This document shows, in pieces, positions 1 through 9,800 of a stretch of 23,070 nucleotides of DNA. The notes beneath the pieces were generated by a model that made no database searches, was not told the DNA's origin, and was given only the letters and a program-made list of their open reading frames with translations. This DNA is from Willaertia magna (lineage: Eukaryota; Heterolobosea; Eutetramitea; Acrasida; Naegleriidae). Within the stretch, counting starts at the first letter, position 1; the number at the start of each line of letters is the position of its first letter. The position numbers were made by a program, and so were the translations under genes. The stretch lies in NCBI GenBank assembly GCA_902984215.1, contig CADWAF010004204.1:1-23070 (forward strand). Reading direction: 5' to 3'.

Positions 1-80
1 TTGTCGAAATAAAAATAGGTTGATAAATAAGTAACATTTTCGCTTAAGTGTTTCAGCGAAAATTATGTTCAACAATTTTT
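1..80 (-). pseudogene. possible degraded 3' end of a paralogue of the 2964-4115 gene
   Basis: Positions 12-30 match positions 3043-3061 exactly over 19 bases. There the sequence codes for the IYQPI segment near the C-terminus of the Asn-rich protein at 2964-4115. Just upstream on the minus strand, one frame reads KKLLN...AETLKR, which resembles KKLTKRINNEELKK of that protein, but the two similar parts lie in different frames and stops intervene. What I see is a short patchy similarity; that it is a broken duplicate, or the edge of a gene continuing left of the window, is inference. A chance match in AT-rich DNA is possible. Confidence 0.2.
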
Positions 81-433
81 TGTATTATTGATTGGTGCTC
101 ACCTTTCAATCATGCTCAAAATAAAAAACAAAAAAAAAATTGAGCAGAATTCTGTTGAGGTATTTCCCAGTCAACTATTATTATTATTTGTCCTTTTTAC
201 TAGTAAAAAATAATTGTTGTTCACTCAAGTCAATATTAGAATGTAATATATAGTGTATGTGTGGCCTAAAAATTAACTCTTCTTCCTCAAATACATATAT
301 CTCGTAGGTACTAGTAATTTTCAAAAAAAGACTCGTTAGCATTTCCATATCTATATATGAACCAAATGGCAATTATTATTATTTATTATTAATCATGTTA
401 ATAATTATTAACAACAAATTGATATATCAATAG

Positions 434-458
434 ACTACCTACCTACCTACTTACCTAC
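434..458. repeat. CTAC tetranucleotide microsatellite
   Basis: About six units of CTAC run in tandem, with one T inserted between the fourth and the last units. It lies 360-380 bp before the start codon at 816, outside any convincing reading frame. A simple sequence repeat, probably length-variable between strains. Confidence 0.8.
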
Positions 459-739
459 AAAATAAAACACATAATGATGAGTCACCATCATGCCATGCGT
501 TTTTATATCAAAACACTAACGCGCTACTACAATAAAGTTAGTTTAAAAATAGACGCGTTGAACGTGAACATAAGTTCTTGGGAAATATCGAGCGCCAACC
601 ACTCTTTTAATGCAAGTTGGGTGGTCATTTCCGAATACAACAATTACAACAATAACATTGAAATTCATTGAAGAAGTTTCCGGCACAAGCATACGGTAAA
701 TACAGATAAAAATAACTCAAGTTTTAAAAGATTTTTTTT

Positions 740-748
740 TATATAAAA
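740..748 (+). promoter_or_regulatory. TATA-like element
   Basis: TATATAAAA follows a run of T residues, about 70 bp before the ATG at 816 on the same strand. Position and sequence fit a core promoter element for that gene. In DNA this AT-rich such a match can arise by chance, so the call rests mainly on position. Confidence 0.4.
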
Positions 749-815
749 AACAGCTCTACTACTACTACCCATATATTCAATAATCATCTACCTGCCAAGT
801 GCCAATCAATCAAAA

Positions 816-2054
816 ATGAATCACTCTAATACTTTAAATACTTCATCTGATAATATTGATAATAGTACTATGGATAATACTATTGATAATTTAAATTCAG
901 ATTTTAATGTAGATAACAATACTTGTTCTAGTACTGGTAACAATGACTTGAATCATCAAGATATTTCCTGTAATAATAGTTTAATTAATATTGAAAATGA
1001 TTCTAATAAGTTATTGTTGTCTAATCAAGGTTTTAATGTTGAAAGTAATTTGGGTAACAATCCATTCGATGATAACAATTCAAATGAATTTAAAGAAGGT
1101 CCATCAGGAAATGAAGATGTAACTAAAACATTAACAGGTAATCGTAGTGGTGGATTGAAAACAGATTTAAGAAAATTAACTTCTGGATCATCTATAACCA
1201 AGTTGTTGTCTAATAATTTGAATCAAGATTCTAATGTTGAAACACCATTAAATTTAACAAGTAATCATGGTACATACATTAGTAGTAAATTGAAAGTAGC
1301 AAGAATTTCCAGTTCATCCAATTTACGTAAAGAACCAAAAACATCAAAAGAAACACATAATACTGATATTAGTTCAGTTTCCACCAATGTAGTGGGTAAT
1401 AGTGGTACATCCAGCAACGAAGTAATACTACAAAATGAAATAGAACTATTTATGCAAGTACTTCGTGAAATAAAGTGTTTTGATCTTAGTAAAATGACCC
1501 TAAGAGATATATTTGACTTTAATGAAGCGTGTTTAAAATTTACAATGTCAACATTGCTTCGTTTGAAGAAGTTAAAAGTGGAAACAGAAAAAGAGGTGAA
1601 AAAGAAGAATAACCAAACTGGATATACTGATATTCAAACTGATCATTTGGTTGTTGAATTAAAAGTATTTCAAATTCAATATATGCTATTAAACGATAAA
1701 GACAAGAGAATGGACAAACGTGTGAATGAGATTAAAAACAATCCTTTTAGAGAACCATTACAAGATTTTTTAAATATTATTGAAGGTGAACAAACAAAGA
1801 AAATTGAAAATGTGTTGAAGAAAAAACATTACATGTGTTATAGATCTAAAATGAGGGAGATAGAAGTTAAAATCTCTACTTACGAAGAACTTTTTGATAA
1901 GGCTGAACAACAATTAATGGAATATGTAAATAATACAGAAAGTTTAAAGAATAATAAGATACCAGTGGTAGTTATTGCAATTGGTCGCAGATTATTTTAT
2001 AAATTTCAAGGTGAAAATTGGCAAGAAATTTTAGATCAAACAAATGAAAATTAA
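816..2054 (+). CDS. unrecognised Asn/Ser-rich protein with helical C-terminal half
   Basis: This 412-residue protein matches no family I can name. Residues 1-200 are low in complexity and dominated by Asn, Ser, Asp and Thr, so probably disordered. From about residue 202 to the end it is rich in Lys, Glu, Leu and Ile with heptad-like spacing, consistent with helices or a coiled coil. A basic stretch (KKLKVETEKEVKKK) lies near residue 250. There is no signal peptide or membrane segment. The first ATG of the frame is used, about 70 bp after a TATA-like element, and the frame is uninterrupted. The long codon-consistent frame makes it a real gene. A scaffold or nuclear role is possible, but nothing in the sequence shows one. 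Confidence 0.75.
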   Translation: MNHSNTLNTSSDNIDNSTMDNTIDNLNSDFNVDNNTCSSTGNNDLNHQDISCNNSLINIENDSNKLLLSNQGFNVESNLGNNPFDDNNSNEFKEGPSGNEDVTKTLTGNRSGGLKTDLRKLTSGSSITKLLSNNLNQDSNVETPLNLTSNHGTYISSKLKVARISSSSNLRKEPKTSKETHNTDISSVSTNVVGNSGTSSNEVILQNEIELFMQVLREIKCFDLSKMTLRDIFDFNEACLKFTMSTLLRLKKLKVETEKEVKKKNNQTGYTDIQTDHLVVELKVFQIQYMLLNDKDKRMDKRVNEIKNNPFREPLQDFLNIIEGEQTKKIENVLKKKHYMCYRSKMREIEVKISTYEELFDKAEQQLMEYVNNTESLKNNKIPVVVIAIGRRLFYKFQGENWQEILDQTNEN

Positions 2055-2276
2055 AAAAAGTAAAAAAATAATATAAAAAATAGAAAAATAAAAGTAAAAA
2101 AAATAAAAAAAATAATTAAACATAAAAAATAATTTTAACAATGTAAAGCGTCTTTATTAAACATTAATTCACCTTCAAAAATAGGGATCTATTTTTGCCC
2201 TTTTAATTTTAAATAAATATGAATGACTTCAGTCGTTTTGTAAATTGTAAATTTTTTTTGTATGGTAAATTTATTT

Positions 2277-2353
2277 ATTCTAACCATAATGTGTTTCTCC
2301 TTTTAATAAAAATTTATAGTTAAATGGACACTGTGCATCTATTGTTAGTGTTA
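2277..2353. repeat. 77-bp intergenic repeat, copy 1
   Basis: This segment matches 2761-2837 without gaps in 73 of 77 positions by my count. Weaker, T-rich similarity continues upstream (about 2225-2276 against 2717-2760). Near its 3' end GACACT (2327-2332) and AGTGTT (2347-2352) can form a stem, one pair being G-T. No long frame is conserved between copies. It may be a non-coding RNA, a shared 3' element or the remains of a mobile element. Confidence 0.8.
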
Positions 2354-2760
2354 AAATTTATAATTCGCAAGTTTCCACCCATAATTCGCAGCGGGAAATA
2401 TGAAATTTATTTTTTGGGTCTCGTAATTGATTACAAAAAGTTCTTTTGACAATAAACTTGATTCAACTTTAAAGAACTTTAAATTATTTACTAAAAAGAA
2501 ATAAAATTTTGTTCTTTAAAATTATTAATATGCTTCTCTTTGAATGTTAATTTTTTTATTTCTGTAACTCTAATTTTTAAACCTAATTTTTGGTGAAACT
2601 TTTTTGACGGTTAACTTTCAAAAAAATTAAAAATAATTTAACAATACATTCAAGTTAAACTATAAATGGACAGTAATAAAGTCATTTATTTTATTCGACA
2701 GATTTTTATTGATAAGACTTTGTTTTGTAAATTTTTTGTATGGAATATTTATATTATTTT

Positions 2761-2837
2761 ATTCTAACCATAATGTGTTTCTCCTTTTAATAAAAATTTA
2801 AAGTTAAATAAACACTGTGCTTCTATTGTTAGTGTTA
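2761..2837. repeat. 77-bp intergenic repeat, copy 2
   Basis: Second copy of the element at 2277-2353, same orientation, 484 bp away and ungapped. Here the terminal stem is AACACT (2811-2816) with AGTGTT (2831-2836), so the G-T pair of copy 1 is an A-T pair and the stem is kept. The only other differences are three substitutions outside the stem. Confidence 0.8.
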
Positions 2838-2963
2838 TTTAAAATGAAAGTTTCTATCTATAAAATTATTAATTTATTGTTTCATTTATTTTAAAATTTT
2901 ATAATTAAATTATTTAAAAATATTGGAAAAGTTTGACAAAATTTATTATTGTTTGAGCCATGA

Positions 2964-4115
2964 TTAACATTCATTTACAATTATTTGTAATAAATTAAGT
3001 AAATCATTGTTATAATTTTGAACCTGTTGAAACGATGAAATTAAAATAGGTTGATAAATAAATACAAATTTCTTTAATTCTTCATTATTTATTCTTTTTG
3101 TTAATTTCTTTAAAAATAATTGAACTATTTGAACAAATGTTGACAATAATTTATTATTTTCAATTAAATTATTTCCATTTAAAGTAGAATTCTTTTTTTT
3201 AGTTGTCACAATGTCACTAGTTGTCAATACTGAACTATTTTTATAAATATTAAAATACGTTATAATGTCAACTAAATTTTCAATGATATAATGTATATTA
3301 TTTATGTTACTATTTTTATTTAAATTATTTAAAATATTTTGTAAATACGAATAATGTTCATTACAATTATATAACTCTTCAATTAATTTTAAATTTCTTT
3401 TCTTTTGTCTTTCAATATTTTCAATAATCTCATTATTCATTTCCATTTCCTTATCTGTCAGGCCATCTTTCATAATTGTTTTTATTCCACTATCATTGTT
3501 ATTGTTATCACTTCCAATTATAGACATTGTTTTATTTAATTTATTTCCATTTTTACTAACGTTATTTATACCTTTATTATTTGTGAATGATTTTAAAGTG
3601 TAATGTTGTAAAGTGTTGTTGTTATTAATTTCTAATAAGGCACCTCGAGGAGAACTGGGCAAAGAATAAAAAGTAGCATTTAAATTGGAGTAACTCGTAT
3701 TTGTTATACTCGGTATTGTTTTTTTTAATGAATTATTCATTTGACATTGATATTCTTCTTTATTCCATTTCTTTCTTGGTGTATTTATTATTGTTGTAGT
3801 TATTGAATTACTTTCTGTATTATTGCTATTACTTCTAGTTCGTTGTTCCTTAATGATTGTTGTTGTTTTATTATTATTATTATTAATGTTATTGTTGTTG
3901 TCATTGTTGTTATTAAAAGAGTTTGATGGTTGTTGTTGTAGATGATGAAAGGAAGAAGAAGAAGAAAATGAAGAGTGATTGAAAGATGGTGGAATGTTAC
4001 TTTTCTTTAGATTAACAGTTGCCAAGTTGTTATTGTTGCTGCTATTTGTTGAATAAGATCTTTTTCTTTCCGTACCATTATTTGTTGTTAAGCTTTTTGT
4101 AATACTTTTATTCAT
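2964..4115 (-). CDS. unrecognised Asn/Ser/Thr-rich protein
   Basis: A 383-residue protein that I cannot assign to a family. Residues 1 to about 215 are Asn-, Ser- and Thr-rich with runs of up to five Asn and a short Gln run, probably disordered. From about residue 220 it becomes helical and charged (MNNEIIENIERQKKRNLK), followed by a Leu/Ile-rich region to the end. The segment FVFIYQPILISSFQQ near residues 349-363 looks conserved, because a similar stretch may recur at the left edge of the window. No signal peptide or membrane helix is evident. Its start lies 141 bp from the divergent ALG3 start, so the two may share a promoter region. Long open frame and consistent codon use support a real gene. 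Confidence 0.7.
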   Translation of the reverse strand: MNKSITKSLTTNNGTERKRSYSTNSSNNNNLATVNLKKSNIPPSFNHSSFSSSSSFHHLQQQPSNSFNNNNDNNNNINNNNNKTTTIIKEQRTRSNSNNTESNSITTTIINTPRKKWNKEEYQCQMNNSLKKTIPSITNTSYSNLNATFYSLPSSPRGALLEINNNNTLQHYTLKSFTNNKGINNVSKNGNKLNKTMSIIGSDNNNNDSGIKTIMKDGLTDKEMEMNNEIIENIERQKKRNLKLIEELYNCNEHYSYLQNILNNLNKNSNINNIHYIIENLVDIITYFNIYKNSSVLTTSDIVTTKKKNSTLNGNNLIENNKLLSTFVQIVQLFLKKLTKRINNEELKKFVFIYQPILISSFQQVQNYNNDLLNLLQIIVNEC

Positions 4116-4256
4116 TATTCCTTTGTTGTTTTGTTTTGTTTTGTTCTTCTTCTTCTTCTTATCTTCCTATTAAGCCTATCGGAATGGTATGCTAGTGAAA
4201 ACTTTAAAAAAAATTGTAAGCTAAAAATGGCGGAATTTTTTTAAAATAAAAAATTA
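4116..4256. promoter_or_regulatory. divergent promoter region
   Basis: These 141 bp separate the starts of the Asn-rich protein gene (-) and ALG3 (+). They contain pyrimidine-rich TTC and GTTTT repeats on the left and AAAATGGCGGAA (4223-4234) close to the ALG3 start. No clear TATA element stands out. A shared bidirectional promoter is inferred from spacing alone. Confidence 0.45.
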
Positions 4257-5564
4257 ATGAAAAAAAAAATGAATCAACAACAACAAAAAACGGAACAGAA
4301 TTGCCACTCATTTTCTTCTTCCAATCTTGTTAACAACAATAATAATTTATTAAAATATTTAAATATCTTTTTAATATTTATATTTCTATTTGAATTATTT
4401 TTTAATATTATTATAATTAATTTTATAAAATATACAGAAATAGATTGGATAGCTTATATGCAAGAAGTTAAAGGATTTTTAAATGGAGATTGGAATTATA
4501 AAAATTTACATGGACAAACAGGTCCATTAGTTTATCCTTCTTTATTTGTTTATATTTATTCAATTTTATATAAATTAACAAATGAAGATATTTTATATGG
4601 ACAATATTTATTTTTAATATTTTATTTAATTTTATTATTTATTTTATTAATTATTTATTCTAAATATAGTAATTTTAAAAATGAAAATAAAATTTATTTA
4701 ATTATTTTAATGTTAATTATAAGTAAAAGAATACATTCAATATTTATTTTAAGAATGTTTAATGATTGTATAAGTATGATATTTTTATATTTATCTATAT
4801 TTAGTATTTGTTTAAATAAATTTAATTTTAGTTTATTTTTTTATTCTTGTGCTTTAGGAATTAAAATGAATATTTTATTATTTTTTCCCGCAATTGGAAT
4901 TTTATTAACTTTAAAGTTTGGTTTATTTTTAGCTTTAATTAAAATATTTTTATTTATTTTATTACCACAAATTATATTTTCATTACCTTTTTTATATGAA
5001 AATTATTTAAATTATTTAAATTTAGCTTTCGATTTTAAAAGAGAATTTAATTTTAAATGGACTGTTAATTTTAGATTTTTAGGTGAAGAATTATTTAAAT
5101 CAAAATTATTAGCAAAATATTTATTAATTTTACATTTTTTATTTTTATTAATTTTTATTTTTACAAAATATTTAAAATTAAATTTATTTATTCCATTATT
5201 ATTTAAAAATTTTAATTTAAAAAATAAAAAATTAAATCCACATTATATTTTATATATAATGTTTACAAGTAATTTTATTGGAATATGTTTTTCTAGATCT
5301 CTACATTATCAATTCTATATTTGGTATTTCCATTCTTTACCATTTTTATTATTTGAAATTCCTTTTATTAAATTATTTAAAAATAATTCTTTAAATAATT
5401 TAATAAATTATTTATTTAGATTTATAATTTTATTAAGTATTGAATATGTATGGAATGTTTATCCATCCACTTTTTATTCAAGTATTATTTTACATATTTG
5501 TCATTTTATTATTTTAATTGGTTTATTAATTAAACCTGCACCACCAATCACTTTAGATGAATAA
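4257..5564 (+). CDS. ALG3: ALG3, Dol-P-Man:Man5GlcNAc2-PP-dolichol alpha-1,3-mannosyltransferase
   Basis: ALG3 adds the sixth mannose to the lipid-linked oligosaccharide on the lumenal side of the ER, using dolichyl-phosphate-mannose; this is the first lumenal step of N-glycan precursor assembly. The 435-residue length is normal for the family. After a polar N-terminus (1-32) and a first membrane helix (about 33-57) comes EIDWIAYMQEV at 61-71, with the conserved Asp63, then GQTGPLVYP at 86-94; both are ALG3 hallmarks. Many hydrophobic helices follow. LHYQFYIWYFHSLP near residues 349-362 matches the family's C-terminal signature. The C-terminus lacks a dilysine ER-retrieval signal. Codon use is extremely A+T-rich, even for this window. 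It is divergent from the gene at 2964-4115 and its stop lies 45 bp from that of the convergent ubiquitin-like gene. Confidence 0.93.
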   Translation: MKKKMNQQQQKTEQNCHSFSSSNLVNNNNNLLKYLNIFLIFIFLFELFFNIIIINFIKYTEIDWIAYMQEVKGFLNGDWNYKNLHGQTGPLVYPSLFVYIYSILYKLTNEDILYGQYLFLIFYLILLFILLIIYSKYSNFKNENKIYLIILMLIISKRIHSIFILRMFNDCISMIFLYLSIFSICLNKFNFSLFFYSCALGIKMNILLFFPAIGILLTLKFGLFLALIKIFLFILLPQIIFSLPFLYENYLNYLNLAFDFKREFNFKWTVNFRFLGEELFKSKLLAKYLLILHFLFLLIFIFTKYLKLNLFIPLLFKNFNLKNKKLNPHYILYIMFTSNFIGICFSRSLHYQFYIWYFHSLPFLLFEIPFIKLFKNNSLNNLINYLFRFIILLSIEYVWNVYPSTFYSSIILHICHFIILIGLLIKPAPPITLDE

Positions 5565-5609
5565 AAATATTTATAACAAATAATTTACAATGTTTATTTT
5601 AAATAAAAA

Positions 5610-6641
5610 TTAACCACCTTTTAATCCACAAATTAATTGAAAAACTACATTCTGTTCAATATCAGGTAAATTTGATAATAAATATTTTTGTTTATCATCA
5701 CCACCAGTTGGTAATATTTTACCTTTAAAAACTAATCTTTGTTTATTAATTGGTAATCCAGTTTGTCTATAAATCATTTCTTTAATATCTAATAAAGTAT
5801 TTTCAAAAATATCTATATTTGTAAAATATATACAATTACCATTCATTGATTTTACTTTAATATTTATTAATGGTTGTTCAAAAGAGGGTTTACAATAACC
5901 ATTTTGAGAATAATTACTACTATTTGGAGTTTGACAAAAATTTTTTTGTTGATTAATTAAATTTGCTTTTAAATATTCTAAATGTTGTAAATGTTTTTTA
6001 TATCGATGTGATTCTATCGGAGTATGATTAGTTGGAAGAATGGATTGTTGTTGTTGGTAATGATAATGATGATGATAGTTTTGTTGATTTTGATGTTGTT
6101 GATGTGAAAAACAAAACGGTTGTTGATTATTAAAATTATTATTCATTGAACTTGCAGCTATTGCAGTATTATACGTTTGAAGTTTTTGATCATTAAAATT
6201 ATTATTAAAAGAAAAATTAAATGTTGTTGACTGTAGTTGTTGTGAAGAAAGTGAAGGAAATGGAGATATTGTTGTTGTTGTATTACTATTTGAAAAGGTA
6301 GTGAAGGGAGGTGAAAATTTCATTTTCTTTTCAATTGTTGCAGGATCATCTCCTACATTATTTTGATCATGATAATCTTCATCATCATCATCCATATTAT
6401 CATTCATTGTTGTTCCACGATTATTAAAATTATCATTCCCAAAAGAAAATAGCCTAGATGTATTGTTAGAATTATTATAGTCCAACGCAATATGATCATT
6501 GTCATTGTCATTACCCATCATTAACACGGATGTTGTGTGAATATGAGTATTTGTTGTTAATTCAAATTGGCCATTCTTGGTTGATGTTGTTGGAAAGGCT
6601 TGTTGAGGAAAGGAATAATCGTGGAAGGAACGTTTGCTCAT
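5610..6641 (-). CDS. ubiquitin-like domain protein with C-terminal Gly-Gly
   Basis: A 343-residue protein. Residues 1 to about 255 are low in complexity: Asn-, Gln- and Ser-rich, with a His/Gln cluster (HQNQQNYHHHYHYQQQQ), probably disordered. Residues 257-343 form a ubiquitin-like domain: the first strand (INIKVKSMNGN), the helix (LDIKEMIYRQTGLP) and the KQRLVFKGKIL segment align with ubiquitin's beta1, alpha1 and Lys48 region. There is an insertion of several residues after KIL (PTGGDDKQK). The protein ends exactly with GLKGG, like mature ubiquitin and NEDD8, without a tail to be removed. Most large ubiquitin-like-domain proteins instead have the domain at the N-terminus and no free Gly-Gly. 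Whether it is conjugated is unknown. An E2F-like site lies about 90 bp upstream. Confidence 0.8.
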   Translation of the reverse strand: MSKRSFHDYSFPQQAFPTTSTKNGQFELTTNTHIHTTSVLMMGNDNDNDHIALDYNNSNNTSRLFSFGNDNFNNRGTTMNDNMDDDDEDYHDQNNVGDDPATIEKKMKFSPPFTTFSNSNTTTTISPFPSLSSQQLQSTTFNFSFNNNFNDQKLQTYNTAIAASSMNNNFNNQQPFCFSHQQHQNQQNYHHHYHYQQQQSILPTNHTPIESHRYKKHLQHLEYLKANLINQQKNFCQTPNSSNYSQNGYCKPSFEQPLINIKVKSMNGNCIYFTNIDIFENTLLDIKEMIYRQTGLPINKQRLVFKGKILPTGGDDKQKYLLSNLPDIEQNVVFQLICGLKGG

Positions 6642-6836
6642 TTTTTTTTGTAGAAAAATTTTTTAAAAAGTTGTTCTAAAGAAAACTTGAATTTCCATTT
6701 TTTATTGGAAAGACATTTTACAAAAAAGGCGCCAAAAAATTTGCATTGGAAAATACAGGCCTTCTTAGCTAACAAATAATTTAAAATAAATTAAAAAATA
6801 AATTAAAAAATAAATAAAAATAAATTAACAAATAAA
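6642..6836. promoter_or_regulatory. short spacer with E2F-like site and AAATAAATTA repeat
   Basis: This spacer is upstream of the ubiquitin-like gene and downstream of Rictor. TTTGGCGC, read on the minus strand at 6729-6736, fits the E2F/DP consensus TTTSSCGC and points toward the ubiquitin-like gene. From about 6778 to 6838 a degenerate AAATAAATTA repeat runs up to the Rictor stop codon and probably serves as polyadenylation sequence for Rictor. Regulatory roles are inference. Confidence 0.4.
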
Positions 6837-9800
6837 TTAAACACAAGTTTCATCTAACCAAACCAAATGTTGATTCATTACATAATCACAATCATCAATC
6901 ACAACGTTATTACTAACGTTACCACTATTTTGTAAAGTCGTAGTAGCCAACGAAACATTTAACATGCTTGTATTTCCTCCCAATAAATCATTTAAAATAA
7001 ATTTAATTACTTTCCATTTATATTTATAAAAAGTAAAATGATATTTTAAAAAATAAATTATTAATTTTGATTTTTCAATATTATTTAAATATTTTGTAAT
7101 TTTTAATTTTAAATTTTGTAAATTTAAATAAGAATCTTGTTCTAAAACTGGATTTGCAATGTTTACAACATTTGTAACTAAATCCATAATTAAATCATTA
7201 TATTTACAATCTTTTAAAATACTATTTAAAACTATTTGATCATTAACATTTGATCCAATTACAAAAATTATATTATCACTACTATTATTTAAATTATTTT
7301 GTAAACTATTTTGTTGTAAAGTATTTTGTAAAGTATTATTTTTTAAACTTGTAGAAAAGAATAAAATTCTATTTTTAGGAATAGCAATACCATAACGATA
7401 AGAACATTCAAAATTATTTTCTAATAAATCTTTTCTTGCTAAACTACATTTAGATAAAATACCTAATAAATATAAAATACTTCCTCTTAAAGATAATTCC
7501 CTCGCATTCATTGCTATATATATAAAATATTGTACAATATTCATTTTTTCTTCTTCTTCTTCTTCTTCTTCTTCTTCATTATTATTAGTGTTGTTATTAT
7601 TATTATTAGAAGTGTTAAAATTATTGTAATCCTTTACAATTTTTGAGGTAAATGGTAATCTCATAGTTAATAAATAACGATTACAATATTCATAACCTAT
7701 ATTTGTACTACAACAATATGCTAATGACCATAAATTTACAATTTGTGATTGTTGTATTTTATCTAAATTATTATAAACATATAATAAATTATTTAATAAA
7801 TTATTTAAAATTAAATTATTACTTAATATAGTACATCCTTCTAAAGTTGTACATAATTCACCATATAAATTACTTGTAATAATTACACCATGTTTAGCAT
7901 AATCATAAATTGATGAATCATTAAATTTATTATTACCACCACTGCCACTGCCACTGCCACCGCCATAGCCACCACCACTACCACTACTAGTTGGTGTTGT
8001 GGCAGTAAATGATCCAACATGATTAACACCACCACTAGTATTAATGGTATTATTACCATTTATAGCATATGGATTATTATTAATAATTGTACTATTATGT
8101 CTCTTTAAAATAATTGTTGCATTCATTTGATAAAATCTATTTAAAGCATATTCAATTTGTTGTAAATAAATTGTAGATTCCTTTTCATTCCATTCTTTTA
8201 ATAAATCATTTAATAAATTAATTTCATTTAAATAATTTATACCTTCTTTACAACTTAGAACTTTTAATAATAAATTCATTCCATCTTTAGATTCTCTCAT
8301 TACAATTTGTATAATTTCTTTTGAAATTGATTGTTTTACAAAACATTTTAAATATTCATTACTATTTAAAGAATTATTTTGATTATTATTACAAATTTCA
8401 TTTAAAATACTTATTGCACTAAATCTAACTTTCTCCCAATCATCATATAATTTTTTAGTTAAAATTGGAATAATCCAATCAATAATTAAATTATTATTTA
8501 ATAATTGTTGTTGATTTCTAATTAAATTTCTAATAAATAATGTTGAAATATATCTTATAATATTACTACCATTCATCATTGCTTCTTTTAATATATTTCT
8601 AGCTGGTGATTCATTTGTATTATTTAAATTAATATAATTACTATATATAGGATTATTAAAGTTATTATTATTATTTACGTAATCTAAATGTTTAATAATT
8701 AATTGACAGATATCATCACGACATGTTGTTAAATCTTTTAAAACTTCAAAAACATGTTCTTCTTCTAATAATTTCTTTCCTTTTAAGGTACTACTCATTA
8801 ATCCAATTATAGTAAAATAATCTCTAACCATATATTTTTGAATTTTATCTTCACTTAACATTCTTTCCTTTCTTGAATTTAATTTTAAAATTGATAATTT
8901 ATTATTACCACTACTATTATTATTATTATTAAATTGATTATTAGAACTAGTTATAGATAATTGATGATTACTATTTTTAGATTTATTATATACTTGTCTC
9001 TCTAAATCTAACATTTCATATAATTGTGATAATAATTTTGAAGATCTAATCATTTCAATACCACTTTCATCCATATGTAATAAATTTAATAATAATTCTT
9101 TAATTAATTTAGTATATCCAAAATTAGATTCTTGATATTTTAATTCACTAAATGCTTTTTTATAAGGTTTAAAATAACTTAAAATACGTTTTAATAATTT
9201 TGAATTTTTCATTAAAACTTCTTTTAAACGATGTGCTACACGTAATGGTCCAAAAATTAATCCATAAATCTTTTCCCAATTCCATTTTCTATAATCTTTT
9301 GTAACTAAAACATTACTTTCTTTAATTAATTGATGAAATGTTATATCATCCATATCTGAATCTATTTGTGTACGAATATAAAATGTTGGAATATTATTTG
9401 TACTAAATTTAGAAAATTTATCTTCATTATTATTAGAATTATTTGTTGGAGTGCTAACACCACCACCATTATTATCATTATCATTACTGTGAGTAAAAGA
9501 TAGAGCATTATTTCCTGAATGATGATGATGACGTCCACTTCCATCTCCTGTTGTTGTTGTTGTTGTTGCTGCATTACTATTATTTCCAGAAGTTGTACTA
9601 ATGGTTGTAGTAAATGATTGTTGATAAAAAGCACTTAACATTGATAACGTTTTATAACTAACAAAATGTTCATTTTGTTTTTTAATTAAAAAATTATTAA
9701 TTTCCATATCAAATTTATCTTGCATTTTTAAACAACTTGGTTTACTTAATAACATATCACTAAATAATAATAAACTTTGTAATAATTGACTTGCACGGAA

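Larger units (their letters stand above)
81..815. other. intergenic leader with no convincing gene
   Basis: This stretch holds two short open frames (62 codons on the minus strand at 184-372, 65 codons on the plus strand at 474-671). Neither resembles a family I know, and their composition does not match the long genes nearby. Visible structure: a hairpin-capable inverted repeat (TGCTCAA at 113-119 and TTGAGCA at 140-146, separated by 20 A-rich bases), a CTAC microsatellite, and a TATA-like element before the gene at 816. The part at 515-660 is less AT-rich than its surroundings and may be promoter or untranslated leader. I see no RNA gene. Confidence 0.5.
2055..2963. other. spacer between convergent genes, holding a duplicated element
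   Basis: This 909-bp gap lies between the 3' ends of two convergent genes. It begins with an A-rich tract containing AATAAA-like words, probably polyadenylation sequence of the upstream gene. It holds two copies of a 77-bp element (annotated separately), a short direct repeat ATAATTCGCA (2361-2370 and 2381-2390) and GCGGGAAA at 2391-2398. I see no protein-coding frame with normal codon use. Confidence 0.6.

Noticed and set aside
184..372. 62-codon minus-strand frame (MPFGSYIDMEM...)
   Set aside because: Could be part of the left-edge relic, but I could not align it convincingly to the 2964-4115 protein, so no gene is called.
474..671. 65-codon plus-strand frame (MMSHHHAMRF...)
   Set aside because: No family resemblance, short, and composition unlike neighbouring genes; more likely promoter or leader DNA.
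2177..2293. Short minus-strand frame starting inside 77-bp repeat copy 1 (MVRINKFTIQ...)
   Set aside because: Copy 2 has a stop six codons after the same ATG, so the frame is not conserved between copies.
4223..4234. AAAATGGCGGAA resembling a YY1-type motif
   Set aside because: One occurrence, incomplete match, and no evidence that the factor exists in this organism.
9362..9634. 90-codon minus-strand frame with a poly-Gln run
   Set aside because: It overlaps the Rictor coding sequence in another frame; the Gln run is the shifted reading of a Thr/Asn triplet repeat in the Gly/Asn linker.
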